A DNA stretch of 64,000 nt, taken from the NCBI RefSeq assembly GCF_002078605.1, contig NZ_MSJR01000001.1:248001-312000 (forward strand). The letters run 5' to 3'. The translations under genes were made by a program, and so were the position numbers. A model generated the notes under the pieces. That model did not search any database, was not told the origin of the DNA, and worked only from the letters and a program-made list of their open reading frames with translations. Source of the stretch: Salegentibacter sediminis. GTDB taxonomy: Bacteria; Bacteroidota; Bacteroidia; Flavobacteriales; Flavobacteriaceae. This document shows, one piece after another, positions 8,148-15,918 of this stretch (position 1 is the stretch's first letter; each line of letters opens with the position of its first letter).

Positions 8148-8184
8148 AGCCACGAATTCAGGGAAAGAATTCGTGGCTCTTTTT
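8148..8184. terminator. Strong bidirectional terminator
   Basis: AGCCACGAATTC (8148-8159) pairs perfectly over 12 bp with GAATTCGTGGCT (8167-8178), followed by CTTTTT. The loop is AGGGAAA. It separates the convergent PLP-enzyme gene and the cysteine-desulfurase-like gene. Confidence 0.9.
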
Positions 8185-9409
8185 AAAAGATTTCTTTCAA
8201 GACTCCAATCAATTTTTTTACTTCATCGACGGTATTGTAATGCACAAGGCTTATTCTCACCACGCCGTTTTTTTCCTCCAGACCCAGATCGTGGATTAAT
8301 TTTTTAGCATAAAAATCGCCAAACCTAATACCGATGCGATGCTCATCTACCTTTTTCACGATTTCGTCGCTTTTCATCCTGGAATGAACAAAGGAGATGG
8401 TAGGCACCCGTTTATTTTTATCGGCTTCAGGGTAACCTATAATTCTGATTTCAGGATTTTCTCTAAGGAATGTCAATAAAGGAACACTTATCCTTTCCTC
8501 ATATCTCGCAATAATATCAAAGCTTTTGGCAAGTTTTTCCGGGGTATCTAATTTCTTTGTGCTGCGAAAATGCTCCCGGTAAAATTCCTCGAAATATTCG
8601 GTGATTCCCAGCAGGCTGTAGGTGAGCTCAAAATTGAAATTGCCGGGTTGAAACTTATAAGGCACATCTTTCTTCCCGAAAAAATAATGATTTATTCCGT
8701 CCATTTCGTACAGTAAATCGTATTTCCCGTACATAACAGCAAGATGAGGGCCATAGGTTTTATACCAGCTGAAGACATAAAAGTCTACATCCAAATCTTT
8801 TACATTTACCTGCCTGTGGGGGGCATAGGCAACCCCATCAACACAAATAAGAGCCCCGGCTTTATGCACTTTTTCAGTAATTTCTCTAATAGGGTTAATC
8901 GTTCCCAGTACGTTGGATACGTGGTTTACTGCAACCAGCTTAGTACGTTTAGAAAGAAATTTCTCAAGGTCTGCGAGATCCAGTTCCAGGCTTTCGGGGT
9001 TTAGCTTCCAGATCTTCACCTTAATACCTTTCTCCTGGAGATCGGTCCAGGGGGAAACGTTGGCTTCGTGATCGGTATTTGTGACTATTACCTCATCCCC
9101 TTCCTGCCATTGTTTGCTAATGCTCAAACTCAGGATTCGTAGGAGCATACTGGAGGAGGCTCCTATGACTATTTCTTCAGTTCGTGAGGCATTGATAAAT
9201 TTTGATACTTCATTGGTAGCGTAATTGAGTTTCTCTCCCGCTTCTCTGGAAACCTTATAAGAAGCACCCAGTTGCACATTATGATGCAAAAGATATCCGC
9301 TTATTCTTTCAGCTACCTTGGCGAGGGTTTGCGAGCCCCCAGCATTATCCATATAAGTAAAGTCCTGCTCCAGTGCCGGAAACTTCCGGCGTACAAAATT
9401 TATGTCCAT
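8183..9409 (-). CDS. Cysteine desulfurase-like class V aminotransferase
   Basis: A 408-residue fold-type I PLP protein. It carries the DNAGGSQ motif (21-27) typical of the VC1184-like subfamily, HEANVSPW (114-121), the PLP Asp in CVDGVAYAPH (189-198), and Lys217 in SWYKTYGPH as the Schiff-base residue. A clear catalytic Cys loop as in IscS/SufS was not identified, so sulfur mobilisation is uncertain; other class V reactions are possible. The ATG overlaps the stop of the upstream peptidase gene as TAATG, indicating translational coupling. Confidence 0.82.
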   Translation of the reverse strand: MDINFVRRKFPALEQDFTYMDNAGGSQTLAKVAERISGYLLHHNVQLGASYKVSREAGEKLNYATNEVSKFINASRTEEIVIGASSSMLLRILSLSISKQWQEGDEVIVTNTDHEANVSPWTDLQEKGIKVKIWKLNPESLELDLADLEKFLSKRTKLVAVNHVSNVLGTINPIREITEKVHKAGALICVDGVAYAPHRQVNVKDLDVDFYVFSWYKTYGPHLAVMYGKYDLLYEMDGINHYFFGKKDVPYKFQPGNFNFELTYSLLGITEYFEEFYREHFRSTKKLDTPEKLAKSFDIIARYEERISVPLLTFLRENPEIRIIGYPEADKNKRVPTISFVHSRMKSDEIVKKVDEHRIGIRFGDFYAKKLIHDLGLEEKNGVVRISLVHYNTVDEVKKLIGVLKEIF

Positions 9410-11775
9410 TAATCCAGGAGGCTTTCGTTAAATAGTTTCAGAATACGCTTATATTCATCGGTCCAGCTACTGGGTTCAACAAAACCGTGATCTTCTACGG
9501 GGTAAACCGCCATCTCCCAGTTATCTTTTTCAAGTTCGATAAGGCGTTGAGCAAGTCTTACCACATCCTGAAAATGAACGTTTACATCAAGCATTCCGTG
9601 GGCTATTAAGAGGTCGCCTTCAAGACCTTCAGCAAAATAAATAGGAGAAGATCTGCGGTAGGCAATTGGATCTTTTGAAGGTTCATTCAAAATATTGGAG
9701 GTGTACCCGTGATTGTAGTGAGCCCAGTCGGTCACCGAGCGCAATGCAGCGCCTGCTTTAAAAGTTTCAGGCTCATTGAACATTCCCATCAAGGTGATAA
9801 ATCCACCATAGCTTCCACCGTATATGCCAACTTTATCTGGATTAATGTCATGATTTTCTATGAGATATTTCACTCCATCTACCTGGTCACTCAAGTCTTT
9901 TCCACCCATATGCCGATAGATTCCGGTTCTCCAGTCACGTCCGTAACCTGCACTTCCACGGTAATCGATGTCGATAACGGTATACCCCAGATCGGTTAGC
10001 AGATTATGGAACATATATTCCCTGAAATAGCTGCTCCACCATTTATGCACATTCTGAAGATAACCTGCACCGTGCACAAAGACTACCGCGGCATCGTTTT
10101 TCACATCAGCTTCAGGTTTGTAAAGTCTGGCAGGAACCATAGCTCCATCTTCAGCCTGGAATTCTATCATTTCGGGAACACGCCAGGAATACGATGAAAA
10201 CTCTTCAGACTGCCCCGCGGTTAGTTTTTCAGCTTTGGAATTGGAACGGGTTCTTTTTAAATATAACTCCCAGGGCTGGTTGCTGTAAGAATGCCTGATA
10301 GCCATATATTTCTCGTCAGGAGAAAGATAAACCTCGTTATTTCCCGGCATCTGGGTTAATTTTTCCATTTTGCCACCCATTAGCGGCATCTTATAGAAAT
10401 GACGTTCCCCGGGGCCGACTTCTGAAGTAGTTAAAAACCAGTTTTTATTATCATTGGATAATTCAGGGTCAAAAACTTCGAATTCCCCACTGGTAAGAGC
10501 CTTTTTATTTCCCGTATCTACATTGAGTAAATAGAGGTGAGAGTAACCTGTTTCCTCACTTTGAAAATAAATATGTTTATTATCGGGGAGCCAGCCGAAG
10601 GTACCCCCACCGTAATAGGTATAGCCAACACCAGGACCGGCAATCCAGGCTTCATCGCGTTGGCGGTCAAGGCTTCTTAATTTTCCGCTTTCCAGATCTA
10701 TTGCCGCGATCCAGCGGTCTTTGTTGTCTTTGGAACGAATATTAACCACCGCCTTTTCACCGTTTTCAGAAAAGTAGGTTCCCGATGGAATTACTTCTCT
10801 TTCCATCTCTTCCCAGTCGCGTTCGGGGTAATCTTCGGTATAATCGGGCAGATCTTCCAGGCCGGGAAGAGTTTCGGTATCAACCATAAAAACAGTATCC
10901 TTCTCAAAATTGTAAATAGCAAGTTCAACCGTGGTTTCATCATCTCCTACCTTTGACCTGGCGGGAAGATTAACCGTATATCCCGATTCATCTACATAAT
11001 TCGGCACCTCGGTGCTTTTCCCGGGTTTACGGGTAATGAGGTTAAAAGTGGCATATTTGGCATTAGGGGCTACCTGTAGATTACTGATGCTGCGATCTTC
11101 CAGGTAAAAAGTGAAATCTTCTTTTTCGGCAACGGCTTTGCGGTGTGCTTCTGTTTCTTCTTTTTTTGTTTTTCTCTCACGTACAACCCCGAGTAATTCC
11201 AGGTTTTCTTTCTTAACCCAGGCATCCTTTTCAGAGGCATCTTCAGTTTTTTCCTCTTTTTTATTGCCTCTTTCAATTTTAGTAAGTTGATCAAGTCTGG
11301 CTTTTTTATAGTTAAAGAGATAGGCATTGTTTCCTGAAGTAAAAGTCATCAGGTTTTCATCGGCCATAAACCGGGGATCTTCAATTTTTTCTGAAAGATC
11401 AACGAGCTGGGTTATCTCGCTAGATTTTAGATCGGCGATGGCCAGATTCTCATTTTCAATAATCAACTTTTTTGTTCTTTTTTTATTAAGATCGCCAGCG
11501 CTGGGAATTATCTCTCTGCGCTCCTCCAGGCTTACTTTCTGAATCTTAGATTTATTCTGAATATTGATCTTATAAAGGGAGTCACCTGGGTTAGCCTCAG
11601 GATTGTAATCAAAATAAATATTCTGGCTATCGTAACCCCATTTAATATTTTCGGGAAAGGTTCCCATCCAGGCGGGATCCTGCATTATTTTTTCTACTGA
11701 TAGTTCGCTCTCCTGGGAAAACCCATTGGTAGAGATAAGGGTAAAAATGAATAAAAAAAGTAATGTTTTTCTCAT
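9409..11775 (-). CDS. Secreted S9-family prolyl oligopeptidase-like peptidase
   Basis: A 788-residue protein with a signal peptide (about 1-20), a long N-terminal beta-propeller region and a C-terminal alpha/beta-hydrolase domain (about 530-788). The catalytic triad is visible: Ser655 in GGSYGG, Asp730 in HGMLD and His763 in EDHGF. It is a probable periplasmic or outer-envelope aminopeptidase of the DPP-IV/acylaminoacyl-peptidase type. A Lys/Glu-rich insert at about 165-220 (KKEEKTEDASEK and following) is unusual and probably exposed. It lies upstream of, and coupled with, the class V aminotransferase, and divergent from the M28 peptidase. Confidence 0.92.
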   Translation of the reverse strand: MRKTLLFLFIFTLISTNGFSQESELSVEKIMQDPAWMGTFPENIKWGYDSQNIYFDYNPEANPGDSLYKINIQNKSKIQKVSLEERREIIPSAGDLNKKRTKKLIIENENLAIADLKSSEITQLVDLSEKIEDPRFMADENLMTFTSGNNAYLFNYKKARLDQLTKIERGNKKEEKTEDASEKDAWVKKENLELLGVVRERKTKKEETEAHRKAVAEKEDFTFYLEDRSISNLQVAPNAKYATFNLITRKPGKSTEVPNYVDESGYTVNLPARSKVGDDETTVELAIYNFEKDTVFMVDTETLPGLEDLPDYTEDYPERDWEEMEREVIPSGTYFSENGEKAVVNIRSKDNKDRWIAAIDLESGKLRSLDRQRDEAWIAGPGVGYTYYGGGTFGWLPDNKHIYFQSEETGYSHLYLLNVDTGNKKALTSGEFEVFDPELSNDNKNWFLTTSEVGPGERHFYKMPLMGGKMEKLTQMPGNNEVYLSPDEKYMAIRHSYSNQPWELYLKRTRSNSKAEKLTAGQSEEFSSYSWRVPEMIEFQAEDGAMVPARLYKPEADVKNDAAVVFVHGAGYLQNVHKWWSSYFREYMFHNLLTDLGYTVIDIDYRGSAGYGRDWRTGIYRHMGGKDLSDQVDGVKYLIENHDINPDKVGIYGGSYGGFITLMGMFNEPETFKAGAALRSVTDWAHYNHGYTSNILNEPSKDPIAYRRSSPIYFAEGLEGDLLIAHGMLDVNVHFQDVVRLAQRLIELEKDNWEMAVYPVEDHGFVEPSSWTDEYKRILKLFNESLLD

Positions 11776-11962
11776 AAGTAAAATTTTCTATCAGGTATGG
11801 ACTTGAAACCTGAGGGGGTTGTTTTGCTGAGGCAAGATACTTAAATTCTGAAAAAAATCCTGAAGCCCTGATTTGGGTTTTTGTGGCAGGGGAACTGAAA
11901 CCTGACTTTGTACTAAATATGATATATTTGAGAATAAAACATTATCAACCTAAAACTTTACG
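11776..11962. promoter_or_regulatory. Divergent promoter region between the S9 and M28 peptidase genes
   Basis: TATATTTG at 11923-11930 matches the -7 consensus for the M28 gene, but the nearest TTTG (11907-11910) is only 12 bases upstream, so the -33 is not convincing. The 10-mer TGAAACCTGA occurs twice in direct orientation (11804-11813 and 11896-11905), once near each gene, and could be a shared operator. This is inferred. Confidence 0.4.
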
Positions 11963-13504
11963 ATGAAGTATAAACTACTATTATTTTGTTTTTTTCTGGT
12001 TTCTATGGCTGGTACCGCCCAGGACCAACTTGTGGACAATATTATTAAGGAAGCCAATGAAAATTCAAAGCTCGAAGAACTCGGCCATGAGCTAATGGAT
12101 GTTATTGGACCACGCCTGGTGGGAACTCCGCAAATGGATAATGCTCACAACTGGGCAGTAAAAAAATATGAAAGCTGGGGTATAGCTGCAGAAAAACAGC
12201 AATGGGGCACCTGGAAAGGCTGGGAGCGGGGAGTAACCCACGTAGATCTTGTGGAGCCAAGAGTCCAGAGCTTGCAGGCACGCCAACTGGCCTGGAGCCC
12301 TTCTACTAAAAAGAAGGGAGTGATCGCCGAGGTTGTTTTGCTTCCTGAGGCTTCAGATTCCCTTGATTTTGTAAAGAATCTAGCAGCAGTAAAAGGTAAA
12401 ATAGTTTTGGCTTCCATGTACCAGGCTACAGGCAGACCCGATGAAAACTGGGAAGAATGGGCCACCGAAGAATCCTTTCAGAAAATGAAAGATCAGCGGG
12501 AAGAACAGGAACAAGCCTGGGAGGAAAAAATGGAGAAGACCGGTCACAATAACAAGAGTCTTCATTTGGCTCTTGAAAAAGCAGGTGCTGCCGCTATTGT
12601 AACGTCTTACTGGTCCCGCGGTTTTGGAGCGAACAAAATTTTTGGGGCTTATACAGAAAATATTCCTACTGTGGATATGAATCTTGAGGACTACGGACTG
12701 GTGTACCGACTTGCAGAATATGGGGATATACCAAAACTGAGAATTGTTGCTGAATCGAAAGATCTTGGCGAAGTTCCTGCATTTAATACCATCGCGAGAA
12801 TTGAAGGAACCGAAAAACCTGAGGAATACGTTATCCTCTCCGCTCATTTTGATTCCTGGGATGGCGGAACCGGTGCTACCGATAACGGAACAGGTACCTT
12901 AGTGATGATGGAAACAATGAGAATATTAAAGAAACTTTACCCAAATCCCAAACGAACCATTATTGCAGGGCATTGGGGAAGTGAAGAGCAAGGATTAAAC
13001 GGTTCCCGTGCTTTTGTAAAAGATAATCCCGGTATTGTTGAAAATGTCCAGGCGGTATTTAACCAGGATAACGGAACTGGAAGAGTTGCCAGAATAAATG
13101 GACAGGGTTTCCTGCATTCTTATGACTATCTTGGAAGATGGATGGAAGCAGTGCCCGATGAGATTAAGTATGATATTGAAACTACCTTTCCTGGAACACC
13201 TTCCGGAGGGGGATCAGATCATTCTTCTTTTGTGGCCGCAGGTGCCCCGGGTTTTATGCTGAGTTCTCTTAGCTGGAATTACTGGAACTACACCTGGCAT
13301 ACCAATTTAGATACTTATGATAAGATTGTTTTTGATGATGTAAGAAGCAATGTGATCTTAACTGCAATCCTTACTTATATGGCTAGTGAAGATCCAGAAA
13401 CTACTTCCCGTGAGCAAAGTGTGCTTCCCGTTAGCAGAAGAACGGGAGAGCAAATGACCTGGCCGGAGCCCCAGGATGCCACCCGAAGGGGAGGCCTGGA
13501 TTAA
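11963..13504 (+). CDS. Secreted M28-family zinc aminopeptidase
   Basis: The 513-residue protein begins with a signal peptide ending near the AQ at 19-20. A PA-domain-like region (about 115-280) precedes the M28 catalytic domain (about 285-500). Visible zinc ligands and catalytic residues are His295 (SAHFDSW), Asp307 (ATDNG), Glu341/Glu342 (GSEEQGL), Asp369 (NQDNG) and a late His in GGGSDHSSF. All are present, so it is probably active in peptide scavenging in the periplasm or outside the cell. It is divergently arranged with an S9 peptidase, suggesting a common peptide-utilisation theme. Confidence 0.93.
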   Translation: MKYKLLLFCFFLVSMAGTAQDQLVDNIIKEANENSKLEELGHELMDVIGPRLVGTPQMDNAHNWAVKKYESWGIAAEKQQWGTWKGWERGVTHVDLVEPRVQSLQARQLAWSPSTKKKGVIAEVVLLPEASDSLDFVKNLAAVKGKIVLASMYQATGRPDENWEEWATEESFQKMKDQREEQEQAWEEKMEKTGHNNKSLHLALEKAGAAAIVTSYWSRGFGANKIFGAYTENIPTVDMNLEDYGLVYRLAEYGDIPKLRIVAESKDLGEVPAFNTIARIEGTEKPEEYVILSAHFDSWDGGTGATDNGTGTLVMMETMRILKKLYPNPKRTIIAGHWGSEEQGLNGSRAFVKDNPGIVENVQAVFNQDNGTGRVARINGQGFLHSYDYLGRWMEAVPDEIKYDIETTFPGTPSGGGSDHSSFVAAGAPGFMLSSLSWNYWNYTWHTNLDTYDKIVFDDVRSNVILTAILTYMASEDPETTSREQSVLPVSRRTGEQMTWPEPQDATRRGGLD

Positions 13505-13523
13505 TTCAGGAAGAATTTTCATG

Positions 13524-13562
13524 AAAAAAATCCGTAGTTCTGTTGAGCTAGGGTTTTTTTGT
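13524..13562 (+). terminator. Probable terminator after the M28 peptidase
   Basis: A-rich arm and TCC (13524-13533) face a complementary GGG-T7 arm (13551-13560), with a TAG/CTA inner pair. The stem has mismatches but ends in seven T residues. Confidence 0.5.
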
Positions 13563-13574
13563 TTTGATTTCTTT

Positions 13575-13940
13575 TTATCCTTCCAAAGGCGCACCTACAG
13601 GTACTGAACAGGAATGCCCAGGTTCTCCGTGAGGCGGATTGATCTTAGGAGTTGAACTCTTCAATCGCACCGGAGACTGGGTACTGGTATTTTGACGGGT
13701 AGTGGCAGCCTGGTCTAAAGGCGCTCCTACCGGAATATCGCAACGGTGATAGGGCTCCCCGTGTTTAGGATTCAATTCGGGAGCTTCTGCAGCACTGGTA
13801 CTGCCTTGCTGATTAGTGGAATTTACACTTGGCGCAGTTTTAGCAGCTTCCGAAGTTTTCTCTTCCTCCTTGCATGAGGTAAAAAGCCCGAGGCTCACTA
13901 CCAGGATAGAAAGTAATATTTTTGTTGCTGAATTTTTCAT
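13575..13940 (-). CDS. Lipoprotein with two NPxHGEPxHxCxxPVGAPL repeats
   Basis: A 121-residue protein of unknown function. A signal peptide with lipobox LFTSC (Cys23) is followed by a charged, Ser/Thr/Ala-rich linker. Two copies of a 19-residue motif lie at 57-75 and 101-119; both keep N, P, HGEP, a second His, one Cys and PVGAPL. The paired His and Cys in each copy could bind a metal or haem, but no known cofactor motif matches. The protein would be anchored to a membrane facing the periplasm or outside. Related short motifs appear in other Bacteroidota hypothetical proteins; no role is known to me. Confidence 0.8.
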   Translation of the reverse strand: MKNSATKILLSILVVSLGLFTSCKEEEKTSEAAKTAPSVNSTNQQGSTSAAEAPELNPKHGEPYHRCDIPVGAPLDQAATTRQNTSTQSPVRLKSSTPKINPPHGEPGHSCSVPVGAPLEG

Positions 13941-13996
13941 AAGGGTTTATTTTTCCTGATTTGCTAAGATAGAAAGAAAGCCAGCGAATTAATAAT

Positions 13997-14983
13997 CTAA
14001 TCGGTAAGTTGCTTTAATTCCTCGTCGCTAACATCTAAAAGCCCGGCTTTTGGCAATCTCCTTAACATTTCACGCCAGTTTTCATCTTTTTTGAAGATCT
14101 TATCGAAAACAGGCTTTGCTTCCTCGATTTCTCCCGCGTTGGCCAGGGCTACCGCCTTCCAGAATTGCATTTCCAGGTTATCGGGGAACATTTTTTCAGC
14201 GGTGCCATATTCCTCCAAAGCCTTATCTACGTCACCATCTTCCATAGCAAGGTCACCACGGTTCATATATTCATAGGCACGGGCAGTCTTTAAGAGTCGT
14301 TCCAATTCTTTGATAGGTTCAGCATGATCATCTACCCGCAGGTCTATTTTTTTATCTTTCCAGCTTTCCTCAACTCTATTAGCTCCAACTACAATCAAGG
14401 CTGCCGATTGTTTTCCGCGGATATCCCCTCCTGTTTCCTGTGCTGCTTTTAGGGCTTCCAGTACCCTTTCAGCCAGGGGGAGATGAGAATTACTGCTGAA
14501 ACTCTCTGCCATAGCAGGAACGGTTTCATCGTTAAGCATCATATTGGCCTGCACCGAAAAATTTTTTTCGGTGATATGGCTGGCGGCTTCTACACAATTC
14601 TGGCCGGTGAATGCGGCAGTATTCCCGCGGCTGTCCAAAAAAGCCACCTGCCTGTATTCACGTCCACTGTCTGAATTGGCGATTTCTTCCAAAGCTTCTA
14701 CTGCGGTTTTCCCTTCTTCCATTAATTCAAGTCCGCGAGGGCCATACTCCGGATTAACGAAAGACTGGGTGGCAACAACCCCAACGCCGCTTTTCCCCCA
14801 GGCTACCAATGGGCCTACAGAAAACCAATGGCTTTGTACACCAACCGCCATTTCACCTGTTACACTGTCGCGGGCTACTATAGAATAAGTGTGGGCAAAT
14901 GCCTCTTTCTCAATTCCAGGATTTTGAGAAAAAACCGGCAGACTTAAAATAATTGCCATTGCAGAAAGTAAAGTTGTTTTCAT
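13997..14983 (-). CDS. Secreted DUF1028 family protein with TPR-like C-terminus
   Basis: The 328-residue protein starts with a signal peptide (cleavage near VFSQ, about 17-20). Residues about 28-225 match DUF1028, an Ntn-hydrolase-like fold, with FAHTYSIVARDSVTGEMAVGVQS at its beginning. In place of the peptidoglycan-binding domain found in some members, the remainder (about 230-328) has TPR-like helices (YEYMNRGDLAMEDGDVDKAL, FWKAVALANAGEIEEA). Enzymatic activity of DUF1028 is not established. Confidence 0.85.
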   Translation of the reverse strand: MKTTLLSAMAIILSLPVFSQNPGIEKEAFAHTYSIVARDSVTGEMAVGVQSHWFSVGPLVAWGKSGVGVVATQSFVNPEYGPRGLELMEEGKTAVEALEEIANSDSGREYRQVAFLDSRGNTAAFTGQNCVEAASHITEKNFSVQANMMLNDETVPAMAESFSSNSHLPLAERVLEALKAAQETGGDIRGKQSAALIVVGANRVEESWKDKKIDLRVDDHAEPIKELERLLKTARAYEYMNRGDLAMEDGDVDKALEEYGTAEKMFPDNLEMQFWKAVALANAGEIEEAKPVFDKIFKKDENWREMLRRLPKAGLLDVSDEELKQLTD

Positions 14984-15091
14984 ATTTAAGTGTTTAGATA
15001 TTTGGAATATGCAATCTTCTTGAAGGAGTGGGGTTTTTACTGAAAATTGAAAAATGCGCTGTTATAAGAAGCAGATGAATTATTAAAGCCT

Positions 15092-15397
15092 TTATTGTTT
15101 CTCTTTGATACTGTTTACTTCAATATAATCGGGGCCTCCATCTACTGGGTAACCTTCTACTTTTTCACCTTCAATGTTAACGCTTTTACCTTCATATTGG
15201 CTGAGGTCTATCTTCTCACTCCGAAGCGCGTAAAAAGTATCTTCGGTTGTTAGAGTATGCGTGCCATATTGATACGAGGTAATTCCTGTGGCTTCGAGGG
15301 TGCCGGTAAGCTGAAGTTGATCGTTTTGACCGTCAGGGGAATTACATGTATTGGCGAATAAAAAGATGAAACTGCTTATAGTTGCGAGTAATTTCAT
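15092..15397 (-). CDS. Small secreted protein of unknown function
   Basis: A 101-residue protein with an N-terminal signal (MKLLATISSFIFLFANTC). Cys18 may be lipidated, though the lipobox is imperfect. The mature part is beta-rich (LQLTGTLEATGITSYQYGTHTL, KSVNIEGEKVEGYPVDGGPDYIEV) and resembles short OB-fold-like domains that bind nothing known. No family was recognised. It is a stand-alone gene upstream of tRNA-Arg on the other strand. Confidence 0.65.
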   Translation of the reverse strand: MKLLATISSFIFLFANTCNSPDGQNDQLQLTGTLEATGITSYQYGTHTLTTEDTFYALRSEKIDLSQYEGKSVNIEGEKVEGYPVDGGPDYIEVNSIKEKQ

Positions 15398-15465
15398 GAT
15401 GCAAAAATTAAGTTCAGATTGAAATTACAAAGTTTCCTGATGCTATGCGAAGTTTTAAGAGGGAA

Positions 15466-15498
15466 TTTGATTTTTTTCTCAAAACATTATTATTTTTG
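15466..15498 (+). promoter_or_regulatory. Promoter of tRNA-Arg
   Basis: TTTG (15466-15469), a 21-base spacer and TATTTTTG (15491-15498) match the Bacteroidota consensus and end 12 bases before the mature tRNA. Confidence 0.65.
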
Positions 15499-15510
15499 TG
15501 GCCTTTACAA

Positions 15511-15582
15511 GGCCTCGTAGTTCAATGGATAGAATAGAAGTTTCCTAAACTTTAGATCCAGGTTCGATTCCTGGCGAGGCTA
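15511..15582 (+). tRNA. tRNA-Arg, anticodon CCT
   Basis: A 72-base cloverleaf. The acceptor stem GGCCTCG/CGAGGCT has one G-U pair at the end. The D stem is GTTC/GAAT. The anticodon stem GAAGT/ACTTT encloses the loop TTCCTAA, with CCT at 15544-15546. The T stem CCAGG/CCTGG carries the loop TTCGATT. The discriminator is A and CCA is not encoded. It reads AGG codons. A terminator hairpin follows at 15606. Confidence 0.95.
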
Positions 15583-15605
15583 CTGGGAGTGTTTTAATCA
15601 AAACC

Positions 15606-15642
15606 AAAACCTTGTTAATCACATGATTTTCAAGGTTTTTTG
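15606..15642 (+). terminator. Terminator of tRNA-Arg
   Basis: AAAACCTTG (15606-15614) pairs with CAAGGTTTT (15631-15639), followed by TT. Confidence 0.8.
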
Positions 15643-15918
15643 TATTCACGAAATTGATTTGTACCAACCTGGCAGACATTTGGGGATATCCATAAAGAAA
15701 TAGTTTTGAAGCAGCTCTTTATTAGAGCCCCCCTTTAATTGAAGAAAATTGAATTCGGCTATAAACAGAATAATCCCTCAGGACTTGATTATAAAGTTTA
15801 TTTTGATTCATATGAAACCTCTACTTTCCGAATTCAAAAAGTGATCATTTAGATTTGATAATTTGAGGGACAAGAGTAAATAGGTAAATTATAAGATCTT
15901 TATTCCAAGATTAATTCT
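15643..15918 (+). other. Intergenic stretch with possible coding remnant
   Basis: This AT-rich stretch between tRNA-Arg and the convergent cytochrome gene holds no full gene. Two protein-like fragments in different frames can be read on the plus strand: one containing IDLYQPGRHLGISIKK (ending near 15700) and a 37-codon one from 15739 to a TAG at 15850 (containing FGYKQNNPSGLDYKVYFDS). Neither has a good start. They may be remains of a gene broken beside the tRNA; this is speculative. Confidence 0.25.

Noticed and set aside
12380-12847. 155-codon minus-strand frame inside the M28 peptidase
   Set aside because: The M28 reading has catalytic motifs; the reverse frame has no recognisable domain or start signal.
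15511-15582. tRNA-Arg as an integration site with duplicated 3' end
   Set aside because: No second copy of the tRNA 3' end and no integrase gene were found in the window.
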